Shown here piece after piece: positions 54,573 through 62,970 of a stretch of DNA of 64,000 nt. Every line of letters starts with the position of its first letter. Position 1 is the stretch's first letter. The notes under the pieces are model-generated. The model was not told the origin of the DNA. It saw only the letters and a program-made list of their open reading frames with translations, and ran no database searches. Source of the DNA: Oleiphilus messinensis (lineage in GTDB: Bacteria; Pseudomonadota; Gammaproteobacteria; Pseudomonadales; Oleiphilaceae); the NCBI RefSeq assembly GCF_002162375.1, contig NZ_CP021425.1, positions 6,203,276 to 6,267,275 on the forward strand, given 5' to 3'. The position numbers and the translations under genes are program-made.

Positions 54573-55238
54573 TCAATTAAAGGCAAATTGCAGCTCTACA
54601 GGGGGCTTAGGAAGATCGGGGAATACACGCCAAACAAATCGCTTTGAAGGTATTATGAATACCAAAAGCGTTGCCACAATGATCAATATATAGATTCGGA
54701 GTGATTGATTTACAATATACCATTCTTCCACCGCACCTTTGTAAGGCGCGATAACAGTATCATAGAAGTCTTCTGACCGTTCTCCTGCCAACAATCGTTC
54801 TTCATCAGAAAATAAAATGGATCCGATCCCAGACAGACCGGGTCTGACTTTGACAATTGAACGCCTCGTCGACTCCGGGAATACATCAAAACACCGTTTT
54901 GATTGAGGCCGCGGTCCGACTACGCTCATATCCCCAACCAGAATATTCCAAAGTTGGGGTAATTCATTTAACTTACTCCTTCGAAGAAATTGTCCTACGG
55001 GAAGAATACGGGGGTCGTTCTGCAAGGTGACGGTACCAGTACCCATATTTGGACTGTTTTTTAACATGGTCGCAAATTTCAGCAATTTGAACATGTTTCC
55101 CTGCTTTCCAACCCGATCCTGCACAAAGAAGATTTCGCCCTCACCACTAAAACGCAGCACCAAAATGATCAGGACCATAATAGGTGCGAACAGTATCAAA
55201 GCTAAACAGGCCAAAGTTATATCGAGCAATCGAGTCAT
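54573..55238 (-). CDS. Initiating sugar-1-P transferase (WcaJ/PglC-type)
   Basis: A 221-residue bacterial sugar transferase. One N-terminal hydrophobic helix (DITLACLALILFAPIMVLII) leads into the cytoplasmic catalytic domain with LKFATMLKNSP, LRRSKLNELPQLWNIL and VGPRPQ, in which the Glu of the DE/ NE motif region and Arg are conserved. It transfers a sugar-1-P to undecaprenyl phosphate. The ATG at 55238 fits; two upstream in-frame ATGs overlap the dehydratase gene. A C-terminal hydrophobic stretch (about 180-205) is an extra compared with short PglC. Confidence 0.88.
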   Translation of the reverse strand: MTRLLDITLACLALILFAPIMVLIILVLRFSGEGEIFFVQDRVGKQGNMFKLLKFATMLKNSPNMGTGTVTLQNDPRILPVGQFLRRSKLNELPQLWNILVGDMSVVGPRPQSKRCFDVFPESTRRSIVKVRPGLSGIGSILFSDEERLLAGERSEDFYDTVIAPYKGAVEEWYIVNQSLRIYILIIVATLLVFIIPSKRFVWRVFPDLPKPPVELQFAFN

Positions 55239-55242
55239 AAAA

Positions 55243-56430
55243 TTACATCCTACCATCCAGATACTTACCCTTCTCCTGATGAGCAAAACTGGGTAGTACC
55301 CGATCAAATGCATCAACTATATCTGCTTTAGTCCAAGTAGAGCCGGCCTTTATGGATTCGACATCACGAATAAACTGGTTTAGCGCTTCAAGGTTCACCA
55401 TGGGCGAATTACGGATTACACCAATATCGGCAAAGCGATTGTCATCAACATCTTCTTCATCGGTATAGAAAACCTCAAAGTCTTTCTCACCCGTTGTATC
55501 ACTTGCAAAAAAATAACAGGGCCATTTTTTGTCTGAGATCAACTCACCTGCACGCTCCCGAGCTTCATCTTCCGATTGGCAGTGTACTGGTTCATAACCG
55601 AGACTAATAAGATACCGCTCGGCAATATCGGAAAATCTCGTCAACTTCAATTCATCAGTTAATTTTGGGAAAAAATTGTCTCTGTTTTCACCCAAGAGAC
55701 ATGACAACAAACACAACTGACCCGACTCTTCCGGAGTAATAAAGTAACGACGTACGTCGTGGGGCGCTGATATTGGTTGATGTTTCAAAAAACGTTGATT
55801 AAAGCCATGTAGCAGTGAGCCATCAGAGAATGCAACATTAGCAAAGCGGGCCATGGATACTGGCAGTGTTGGACTCACACCAAGCATAAACATTTCCATA
55901 ATACGCTTGCTCGCCCCCATCATATTCACAGGATCCGCCGCTTTATCGGTCGATACACTGAAGTATTTCCGTGCGTTTTGAACCACAGGGTGTTGTAGCA
56001 ACTGAGCTGTGTTTAATACATTCACATCCAACATACGCATCAATGTGAACGGATCTTTTTCGCTACGTACATGCTTTAAAGCCGAAAGATTCAGTACGTA
56101 GTCGTATTGTTGCTCACGCTCCAGAAATGTTTGAAATGAGCGCTCTCCAACATCAAGGACAAATGTGGCAAACTCTCCCTGAATATAACCCAACGTACTG
56201 CGAATATCTCGGACCAGTTCCACCATGTTATTTTCATTAATGTCCACCACATGCAACGCTTTAGGATTACGCTTGAATATCTCCCGGGACACCGCCTGAC
56301 CAATCGTACCAGCACCACCTATAACCAAAAACCGCCCCTGCTCAACTCGGCTTTTTAATATTGCTTCATGGCTTGCAATATCTGATACGAATAGCGGTTG
56401 GGTTCTACCTACGAGCGACAATACGTCCAA
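55243..56430 (-). CDS. Nucleotide-sugar 4,6-dehydratase-like protein (CapD/WbpM type)
   Basis: A 395-residue soluble short-chain dehydrogenase of the PF02719 type. The cofactor motif is VIGGAGTIGQAVSREIF, the SxnSTDKAADPVN block is present, and the active site reads NMMGASK, with Met replacing the usual Tyr, as in WbpM/PglF enzymes. It probably makes a UDP-4-keto-6-deoxy-HexNAc for the transferase encoded 4 bp downstream. It lacks the N-terminal membrane domain of WbpM. The exact product sugar is not evident. Confidence 0.82.
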   Translation of the reverse strand: MDVLSLVGRTQPLFVSDIASHEAILKSRVEQGRFLVIGGAGTIGQAVSREIFKRNPKALHVVDINENNMVELVRDIRSTLGYIQGEFATFVLDVGERSFQTFLEREQQYDYVLNLSALKHVRSEKDPFTLMRMLDVNVLNTAQLLQHPVVQNARKYFSVSTDKAADPVNMMGASKRIMEMFMLGVSPTLPVSMARFANVAFSDGSLLHGFNQRFLKHQPISAPHDVRRYFITPEESGQLCLLSCLLGENRDNFFPKLTDELKLTRFSDIAERYLISLGYEPVHCQSEDEARERAGELISDKKWPCYFFASDTTGEKDFEVFYTDEEDVDDNRFADIGVIRNSPMVNLEALNQFIRDVESIKAGSTWTKADIVDAFDRVLPSFAHQEKGKYLDGRM

Positions 56431-56466
56431 ATTTAAATCCTTGCAGTTTTAATCTGTTAAAAAAGT

Positions 56467-57825
56467 CTAGTTGTTTTTAATTGAGTTGCGAACAGAATTG
56501 CGGAATTGCCTAATATTGTATTGTGTAGGCAATGACCGGTATGTTTCAGAGCCAATCAGGCTCACTAAGAAGGCCATCAAGAATAGTCTGTTGTTACTAA
56601 TGTAATCTCCTGCAGCAAGAGCATTTAAAAGCATAAAACAATAAGCAACTGCAAACGCAGCGGGAAATACAGAGAGATCTCCCACCAAAAGCCTCTGCAA
56701 AAATCGCTGACCTTTGACGTTAAGCAAGTCTTGATGTCTTTTACTTAAAAACCAAACCCAATGAACCGCAAATACGACTCCCGAGATCAATATGATTGAC
56801 AACAAAAGAGCTCCAACAATACCGTTCTCGCTCATTGCTTCCAGAAAAATGTTATGTGGATAAACTCTGTTTTCCTCCTGAAAGTGGTGATCTAATGAAG
56901 CAAATCCACCTGTACCGATACCAATCAAAGGAGCACTCTGAAAAGCTTCATACGCCAATTGAAAGGACTCTTGCCGAACAGGATCAAATGACCCGGTTTG
57001 GGTTGCAACATAGATCATACCTTTTATGCGCTTAATACTACTGAGCTCTCGGAAATCCAAAACCGAGTTCAATATTGCAAAAGTAAACATGCTGACTGAA
57101 AAGACAACCAGTACCGTTCTGAAAAACTTCCCAGAAAAAAATCGAAATAAAATTAAAGTAAATAAAGTTAGAACGCAGCCAACAACGGCTGACTTCGTGC
57201 CTGTCATTACGATTACTGACAACAGAATCATGAGCGTAACAAACAGAAGCCACTGCAGCAATATACTTGAACGTTCATAAAACATTCGACAAAGAATAAT
57301 ACAAAATCCAATTCCCATTACTTGGGCGATCGCTCGCACCCCGGAAGAATCCGTTCTAACGCGCATTGCACTATTCACAAATTCACCAAATATGGCAAAG
57401 TTACAGACAGAGAAAAATAGCCCTATCGCAATTGCAAACACCAGTATATAAAGACGCTCCAATGACATTCCCAAGTAACATAACACCCAAATAGGTATCA
57501 AAATCTGAACTCCAAACATTAGCGATTTAAATGTCGAGTACAGTTCAGATGGAGTGTAGAAGTGACCAACTAATAACCATATGTAAAATATTGAGATCAA
57601 CAAAACAAAAAGTAGGGGGATAACGGTTTGGTTTTTAATTGGCGGCACGAGTAAGAGTGCGAAACACAAGGTCACAATTTTTGCACCAGATGCTGCACCG
57701 GATGGCAATACATCCCATGGCACTGCCGTCGGAACAAGATATAGAATATAAAGTAAAAACAGGGTCAAGTTTGGCACTGAACGCATCGAAGGCGTTGTGC
57801 GCCCAACAAGATAGGTGTCCGGCAT
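56467..57825 (-). CDS. O-antigen polymerase/ligase-like membrane protein (Wzy/WaaL)
   Basis: A 452-residue protein with about 11-12 hydrophobic segments and a long periplasmic loop at about residues 285-340 carrying GIGTGGF and HNIFLEAMSENGIVGALLL, the core of the Wzy_C/O-antigen ligase domain. It either polymerises repeat units or ligates the polymer to a lipid; the wzz gene in the same direction favours polymerase, which sequence alone cannot settle. It lies 36 bp upstream of the dehydratase gene. Confidence 0.85.
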   Translation of the reverse strand: MPDTYLVGRTTPSMRSVPNLTLFLLYILYLVPTAVPWDVLPSGAASGAKIVTLCFALLLVPPIKNQTVIPLLFVLLISIFYIWLLVGHFYTPSELYSTFKSLMFGVQILIPIWVLCYLGMSLERLYILVFAIAIGLFFSVCNFAIFGEFVNSAMRVRTDSSGVRAIAQVMGIGFCIILCRMFYERSSILLQWLLFVTLMILLSVIVMTGTKSAVVGCVLTLFTLILFRFFSGKFFRTVLVVFSVSMFTFAILNSVLDFRELSSIKRIKGMIYVATQTGSFDPVRQESFQLAYEAFQSAPLIGIGTGGFASLDHHFQEENRVYPHNIFLEAMSENGIVGALLLSIILISGVVFAVHWVWFLSKRHQDLLNVKGQRFLQRLLVGDLSVFPAAFAVAYCFMLLNALAAGDYISNNRLFLMAFLVSLIGSETYRSLPTQYNIRQFRNSVRNSIKNN

Positions 57826-58055
57826 GGGTAAAACAAACTCAATATAGGTGCATTTCCGTGATCAAACAGCTACCAAATACGCAATATGGATTCCTTACTC
57901 TAATCACCTGTTGACGCAATTGCTAAGTATAGCTAACGTTTTCAGAGTGGTAATCCGGTTCTGCATTCCCGAATGAAGAACAAAGTATTTTCAGGCAAAA
58001 ATTGAATCAAAGCTCCAAGCCCACTTAAATCTACCAATCCTTTTAGAGATATTGG

Positions 58056-59123
58056 ATGACAAAACTTTTAGTAATCGGACCACTACCTATTTCTGGTGAC
58101 AAAGTAGGTGGTACGAAAGTTAATTTCTCCAACTTTATCCAGTGGCTCGATAATAAACCACAATTCGAAACCCTTGTAATCAATACTTCCCGCCCATTGT
58201 TGAAAAAAGCGACATTTCAACGTCATATTGTCAATCGGGTATACGGCATTAATATAATCTCTAAAATCGCCTTGTTTGCCCAAAAATCCGATTTCATTGT
58301 ATTGAATGTATCTGTCAATGGCTTAACAACACTATTCCCTAAAGTCTACAGGATCAGCAAATTTTTCAAAAAGCCCTTGATAGTAAGAGTGTTCGGAGGT
58401 GATTTCGATACTTACATTGAAGATAGATTATCGTCAGAGCGTCGAATCAAATTACTACAAATGCTTCAGCAACTACCCGTAGTATTTCTCCAAACCAGGT
58501 CTTTGTGCAAAAGAGCAGGTTCGCTATTGAGCAACATCGAACAGTTGTCTAACTCTCGGGACATACAGCGCACAGCAAGACCACTTCCTGAACAGTTAAA
58601 CCGATTTTTATTTTTTTCTGAGGTAAAACCATCAAAAGGTATTTTTGAAGCACTCAAAGCGAGCGATACCTTGCCCTCAAATTGCCGGCTCGATATCTAT
58701 GGCCAATTAAATATCAACTCCTCCATATTCGACAATCATTCCAAGGCATATTACTGTGGTATTGTCCCCTCGACCCGAACAGCATCCATAATGAGCGAAT
58801 ACGATGCATTAATTTTCCCGAGCTACTTCTCCGGCGAAGGAATACCTGGAACAATTCTTGAGGCGCTTCAGGTTGGACTGCCAGTAATTGCTACAAACTG
58901 GCGAGACATACCGGAAGTAGTGAGCCATGAAATTAATGGCTTGATTGTTCCTCCTAAGGATTGGAAAGCGCTCAGCACAGCGATGAACAAACTTGTAAAG
59001 GATCGAGTACTTTACAAAAACCTTGTAACGGGTGCATTAAGATCAGGCGACGAATATAGGAGCGAAAAATGTTTCTCACCGCTAATCCATCGACTGTCCT
59101 CTATTCAGTCAAACTATAATTAG
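58056..59123 (+). CDS. Glycosyltransferase, GT4 type
   Basis: A 355-residue GT-B glycosyltransferase. The N-terminal half is diverged; the C-terminal half has the family pattern VFPSYFSGEGIPGTILEALQ with the E-x7-E region, followed by GLPVIATNWRDIPEVV. It adds a sugar from a nucleotide donor to the growing repeat unit at the inner membrane face. Its AT content is higher than in its neighbours. It is followed 12 bp later by an amidotransferase gene and is probably co-transcribed. Confidence 0.85.
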   Translation: MTKLLVIGPLPISGDKVGGTKVNFSNFIQWLDNKPQFETLVINTSRPLLKKATFQRHIVNRVYGINIISKIALFAQKSDFIVLNVSVNGLTTLFPKVYRISKFFKKPLIVRVFGGDFDTYIEDRLSSERRIKLLQMLQQLPVVFLQTRSLCKRAGSLLSNIEQLSNSRDIQRTARPLPEQLNRFLFFSEVKPSKGIFEALKASDTLPSNCRLDIYGQLNINSSIFDNHSKAYYCGIVPSTRTASIMSEYDALIFPSYFSGEGIPGTILEALQVGLPVIATNWRDIPEVVSHEINGLIVPPKDWKALSTAMNKLVKDRVLYKNLVTGALRSGDEYRSEKCFSPLIHRLSSIQSNYN

Positions 59124-59135
59124 GAACATTAGTCT

Positions 59136-61097
59136 ATGTGTGGAATTGTCGGTGTATTGGGACCTGGAGCTTCAAAATACACAAAACACGTTCGTGATAT
59201 GGCCCAATTAATTGTACACCGCGGTCCAGATGCTGAAGGTTTTTGGTCTTCACCCACATCAAATGCAGTGCTTGGATTCCGCCGTCTTGCCATCATTGAT
59301 AGGACATCCAAAGCAAACCAACCAATGCATGGTTTTAAAGCACCTCACATCACGATTGTATTTAACGGCGAAATTTACAATCACCGCCGACTTAGGCAAC
59401 GGTTGATAGCAGAAGGACGGCAATTCAGAACAAATCATTCAGACACAGAGGTGATTCTAGAAGGTTACCAACACTGGGGTATAGACACATTACTTAATGA
59501 ACTAAACGGTATGTTTGCCTTTGTGATCGTCGACAGACAAAAACAAAAAGCATACTTGGCCCGTGACAGACTAGGCCTTAAACCGTTGTACTACAACGTA
59601 AGTGCACCATACCTGGCATTTTCATCCGAAATAAAAGCGTTCAATTCATGGCCGCAACACACAGCCAAAGTAAATCTAAACGCATTTTGTGACTACTTAT
59701 CCTTTCGCTCAGTCATGGCGCCCAACACTATGTTTGAAAAAATCAAGAAATTGGAGCCTGGGGGGTTAATACAATTTGAACTGAATACCGGACAATTTCA
59801 AGGGTCACGTTGGTGGGACCCTCTGTCGCATGCGGCCACTCAGCCGAAAAGCTTTCAAGCCGCTGTCGACCAGTTTGCTGAGTACCAGTATGATGCTCTC
59901 ACACTCCAATTAGGAAGCGACACTCCAGTTGGTCTTTTTTTATCTGGTGGCGTCGACTCCGCATTACTTTTAAAAACGGCAAGTGATCAACACCAGAAAC
60001 TATCAACCTTTACAGCCCACTACCCGGAACACTCCAATTACAATGAACATCTTCAAGCTCAGAATCTCGCGAGCGATTTTGGCACCAAACACTACCAAAC
60101 ACCGATCTCGAGAGAGGATTATTTAAGAGCACAACTTGCAGTTTGCTACCACCAAGATGAACCTATAGCCGCACCAATTTGTACTTCTATTTACTATCTC
60201 TGTAAAACAGCAAAGCAAGCAGGCGTTCCTGTGCTGTTATCTGGTGAGGGAAGTGATGAAGCATACTTTGGATATCAAAACTGGTTAACTATACGCAAGG
60301 CGTTAGCATTCCAATATCATTTCCCTAAGTTGACCCGAATCCTCGCCGGCTGTATTAGTCCATTCTTGCGCTCACACTACCCGTACTCACCTTTTCCTGA
60401 ATTTGCCAACCGCGCTAAACAAAACGAATTACTATTTTGGAGCGGAGCGATCGACTTCCCGGAATTCTGCAAGAATAAATTATTTGGCCCAGTGGTGCTG
60501 AACGAACTACAGCATTCAGATACCTTTGAACGCGTAATCAAGCCACTAAGAGCTGACTTTGAGCAATATCGTTCACCATCAGACTATAGTAGCTGGATGA
60601 GCTACACGGATATTAGATTTAGATTGCCTGAACTTATGCTAATGCGATTAGACAAAATGGGGATGGCATTTTCAGTCGAGGCGCGAGCACCACTAATCGA
60701 TCACCGGATGGTAGAATTAGCCATGAGCTTGCCAGAAAGCTGGATGCAACACAGAGGCACGAAACCACTAATAAAAGAAACTGCGGGACGTCACTTGGAC
60801 CACAGAATTGTGCACCAACAAAAGCGGGGCTTTGCGGCACCGGTTCGGGAGTGGCGCGAGGACTTCTCAACTCTGTTATCAACGCTCACTATTTTTGCGA
60901 AACGCACAGGACTTCTAAATCCTGAGGCCGTTGCAAAAATCATCAATTCCCCAGGAAATCGGCTGTATTTTAATTTAGTCAACTTTATGTACTGGTACAT
61001 CATCTTTATAGAGAATGTTTTACCAGAACATTTTAGTGATGAAATGATTTCCGGAGCCGTGTCATTTTCCTCTGGATTAAATCTCGAAATAGCCTAA
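59136..61097 (+). CDS. Asparagine-synthase-type amidotransferase (polysaccharide locus)
   Basis: A 653-residue protein. Residues 1-215 are a class II glutamine amidotransferase domain with the catalytic Cys2 (MCGIVGVLG), HRGPDAEGFW and IVFNGEIYNH; residues about 230-600 are the synthetase domain with the ATP motif LFLSGGVDSALL and SGEGSDEAYFGY. It is likely to amidate a carboxyl group. In a locus making uronic-acid sugars the target could be a sugar acid or an amino-acid substituent; this is inference. It is longer and clearly different from the neighbouring copy. Aggaa precedes the ATG. Confidence 0.85.
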   Translation: MCGIVGVLGPGASKYTKHVRDMAQLIVHRGPDAEGFWSSPTSNAVLGFRRLAIIDRTSKANQPMHGFKAPHITIVFNGEIYNHRRLRQRLIAEGRQFRTNHSDTEVILEGYQHWGIDTLLNELNGMFAFVIVDRQKQKAYLARDRLGLKPLYYNVSAPYLAFSSEIKAFNSWPQHTAKVNLNAFCDYLSFRSVMAPNTMFEKIKKLEPGGLIQFELNTGQFQGSRWWDPLSHAATQPKSFQAAVDQFAEYQYDALTLQLGSDTPVGLFLSGGVDSALLLKTASDQHQKLSTFTAHYPEHSNYNEHLQAQNLASDFGTKHYQTPISREDYLRAQLAVCYHQDEPIAAPICTSIYYLCKTAKQAGVPVLLSGEGSDEAYFGYQNWLTIRKALAFQYHFPKLTRILAGCISPFLRSHYPYSPFPEFANRAKQNELLFWSGAIDFPEFCKNKLFGPVVLNELQHSDTFERVIKPLRADFEQYRSPSDYSSWMSYTDIRFRLPELMLMRLDKMGMAFSVEARAPLIDHRMVELAMSLPESWMQHRGTKPLIKETAGRHLDHRIVHQQKRGFAAPVREWREDFSTLLSTLTIFAKRTGLLNPEAVAKIINSPGNRLYFNLVNFMYWYIIFIENVLPEHFSDEMISGAVSFSSGLNLEIA

Positions 61098-61110
61098 CGA
61101 CTGATTCCAG

Positions 61111-62967
61111 TTACATATACATGGAACGCCACAAACACAAGTTCAAAAGTTTATTGAGCAGAAACCCGTGATCTCGTGTACCGGATTGATTTTCGGCCAG
61201 CAATTTCTCCAGTTGCCCTCGTTCGAACCAACCGGATTGCAAGTTTTCAGAATCGAGTAGAACAGCTTTTACAAATCCTGACATCGGCCCTCGCAACCAC
61301 TGTTTAAAGGGAACTTCAAATCCTTGTTTTGGCGCATCAAGAATACTGTCTGGTACAGTGCCTCTTAGTGCAGCCCGAAGTATTCTCTTTTTTTCCAGCC
61401 CTTTCACTTTAAAATTAGCTGGCAACGAGGCTGCATATGATGCTAGCGCATTATCCGCAAATGGAACCCTGACCTCTATTCCCTGAGCCATACTTGGCCG
61501 ATCAACCTTCTCAAAATATACATTAGGTAGGATGATATTCAAATCAGTTAACATGGCTCGCTGAACCTCATCCACTGTTGCAGTATCGTACTGAGTACGA
61601 TACTGCAACAGTGGATCATAGGATTTAAGTTGTTCCTGCACCCCCTCGGAAAATACCCGACAAGGTTCAGAGTCTAGCTGCTCCTGACACATTAACCGCC
61701 CGTATGATGCAGCCGGATCGGGATCACTAAAAGCATCAAATGTCCGCATTGCTCGCTGTAATTTCCCAGAAGTGAAAAGTATTCGCCATACGGGTGATAG
61801 GACAGGCCAAAAACGCCGAATAAGCGCAGCATACCGCATCCGGGCATATCGATGATAACCACCGAAAAGTTCATCACCCGCGTCTCCCTGCAGAATCACT
61901 TTGACATGTGGCTTTATTGCTTTGCAAATGAGATAAATGGGTAAATTCGCATTGTCACCGAAGGGTTGATCATGACACCTTACCAGCTCAATGAATGTAT
62001 CTTCGAGATTTACAGACTTGATCGTAAATTCATGGTGGTCTGACCCGATAGCGCGCGCTAATTCACGAGCCCTTGGTAGCTCGCTCTTGGCGGAGAAGTC
62101 AAAATCAGCGGAAAAGGTCTGCAGTTTACCGTTGTAATATTTTGCCGCAATTGCCGCGATTGCAGAGGAGTCAATGCCGCCACTCAGCATGACACCAACA
62201 GGGACATCAGCTACCAGGTTTTTTCGTACAGCGTCATCGAGCAACGCGGCAACCTGTGTTGTAGCCCCCTGATAATTATCCGTAACTGTCTGGTATACAG
62301 ATAAGTCAGCAAACCGAGTTAGACTCGCAGAAGTTGCAGAAAACGTTAAACAGTGCCCAGGTAGCAGAGTATGGATATCATCATAAAATGTGCGCTCTCC
62401 AAGCGCAGCACCGTAATAAAGATATTCATGAAGTGCTTGAACATTCAAATTGATCGATAAACGGCGAGTTGCCAACAACGCCTTCAGTTCAGAGCCAAAT
62501 AGGAGCTGCCGCTCACCAACAGCATAATAAACGGGCTTCACACCGAATCGATCACGGACGAGACACATTTCCTCTTTGTCCGTATCCCAAATCGCGAAAG
62601 CAAACATGCCCTCCAGTTTTGCAAAAGATGCCACCCCCCAGTACTGGTAGGCTTTCAGAACAACTTCAGTATCCGTATTTGAATAGAATCGCGCACCCTG
62701 AACAAGCAACGCCTCCTTCAAGTCTTGATAGTTATAGATTTCACCGTTAAAAACAATAACTAACCGACCCGATTCGTCTACCATCGGTTGATGGCCATGC
62801 TCAGAGAGATCCAGAATGCTCAAGCGCCGGTGCCCAAGCCCGGCGGGTCCCTTGATATAAATACCTTCATCATCAGGTCCTCGATGCTGAAGAGTGTCAT
62901 TCATACACCGAATTTCATGCTGCGTCGGTGGCGAGACAAAGTCTAGTATTCCAGCTATCCCACACAT
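61111..62967 (-). CDS. asnB: Asparagine-synthase-type amidotransferase, second copy
   Basis: A 618-residue enzyme with catalytic Cys2 (MCGIAGILDF), the HRGPDDEGIY and VFNGEIYNYQDL glutaminase motifs, then the synthetase domain with GVMLSGGIDSSAIA and LQGDAGDELFGGYHRY. It is closer to canonical AsnB and to the exosortase/PEP-CTERM-linked amidotransferases than the copy at 59136. It faces that gene tail-to-tail with 13 bp between, and its ATG is 3 bp after the glycosyltransferase stop upstream. A perfect 47-bp palindrome lies within its codons at 61570-61616. Confidence 0.88.
   Translation of the reverse strand: MCGIAGILDFVSPPTQHEIRCMNDTLQHRGPDDEGIYIKGPAGLGHRRLSILDLSEHGHQPMVDESGRLVIVFNGEIYNYQDLKEALLVQGARFYSNTDTEVVLKAYQYWGVASFAKLEGMFAFAIWDTDKEEMCLVRDRFGVKPVYYAVGERQLLFGSELKALLATRRLSINLNVQALHEYLYYGAALGERTFYDDIHTLLPGHCLTFSATSASLTRFADLSVYQTVTDNYQGATTQVAALLDDAVRKNLVADVPVGVMLSGGIDSSAIAAIAAKYYNGKLQTFSADFDFSAKSELPRARELARAIGSDHHEFTIKSVNLEDTFIELVRCHDQPFGDNANLPIYLICKAIKPHVKVILQGDAGDELFGGYHRYARMRYAALIRRFWPVLSPVWRILFTSGKLQRAMRTFDAFSDPDPAASYGRLMCQEQLDSEPCRVFSEGVQEQLKSYDPLLQYRTQYDTATVDEVQRAMLTDLNIILPNVYFEKVDRPSMAQGIEVRVPFADNALASYAASLPANFKVKGLEKKRILRAALRGTVPDSILDAPKQGFEVPFKQWLRGPMSGFVKAVLLDSENLQSGWFERGQLEKLLAENQSGTRDHGFLLNKLLNLCLWRSMYM
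61570..61616. repeat. Perfect 47-bp palindrome inside a coding region
   Basis: Two exactly complementary 23-base arms (61570-61592 and 61594-61616) flank a single central base at 61593. They code on the minus strand for DPLLQYRTQYDTATVDE in the amidotransferase. The arms read cagtatcgtact and its complement at the centre. Confidence 0.95.
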
Positions 62968-62970
62968 GGA

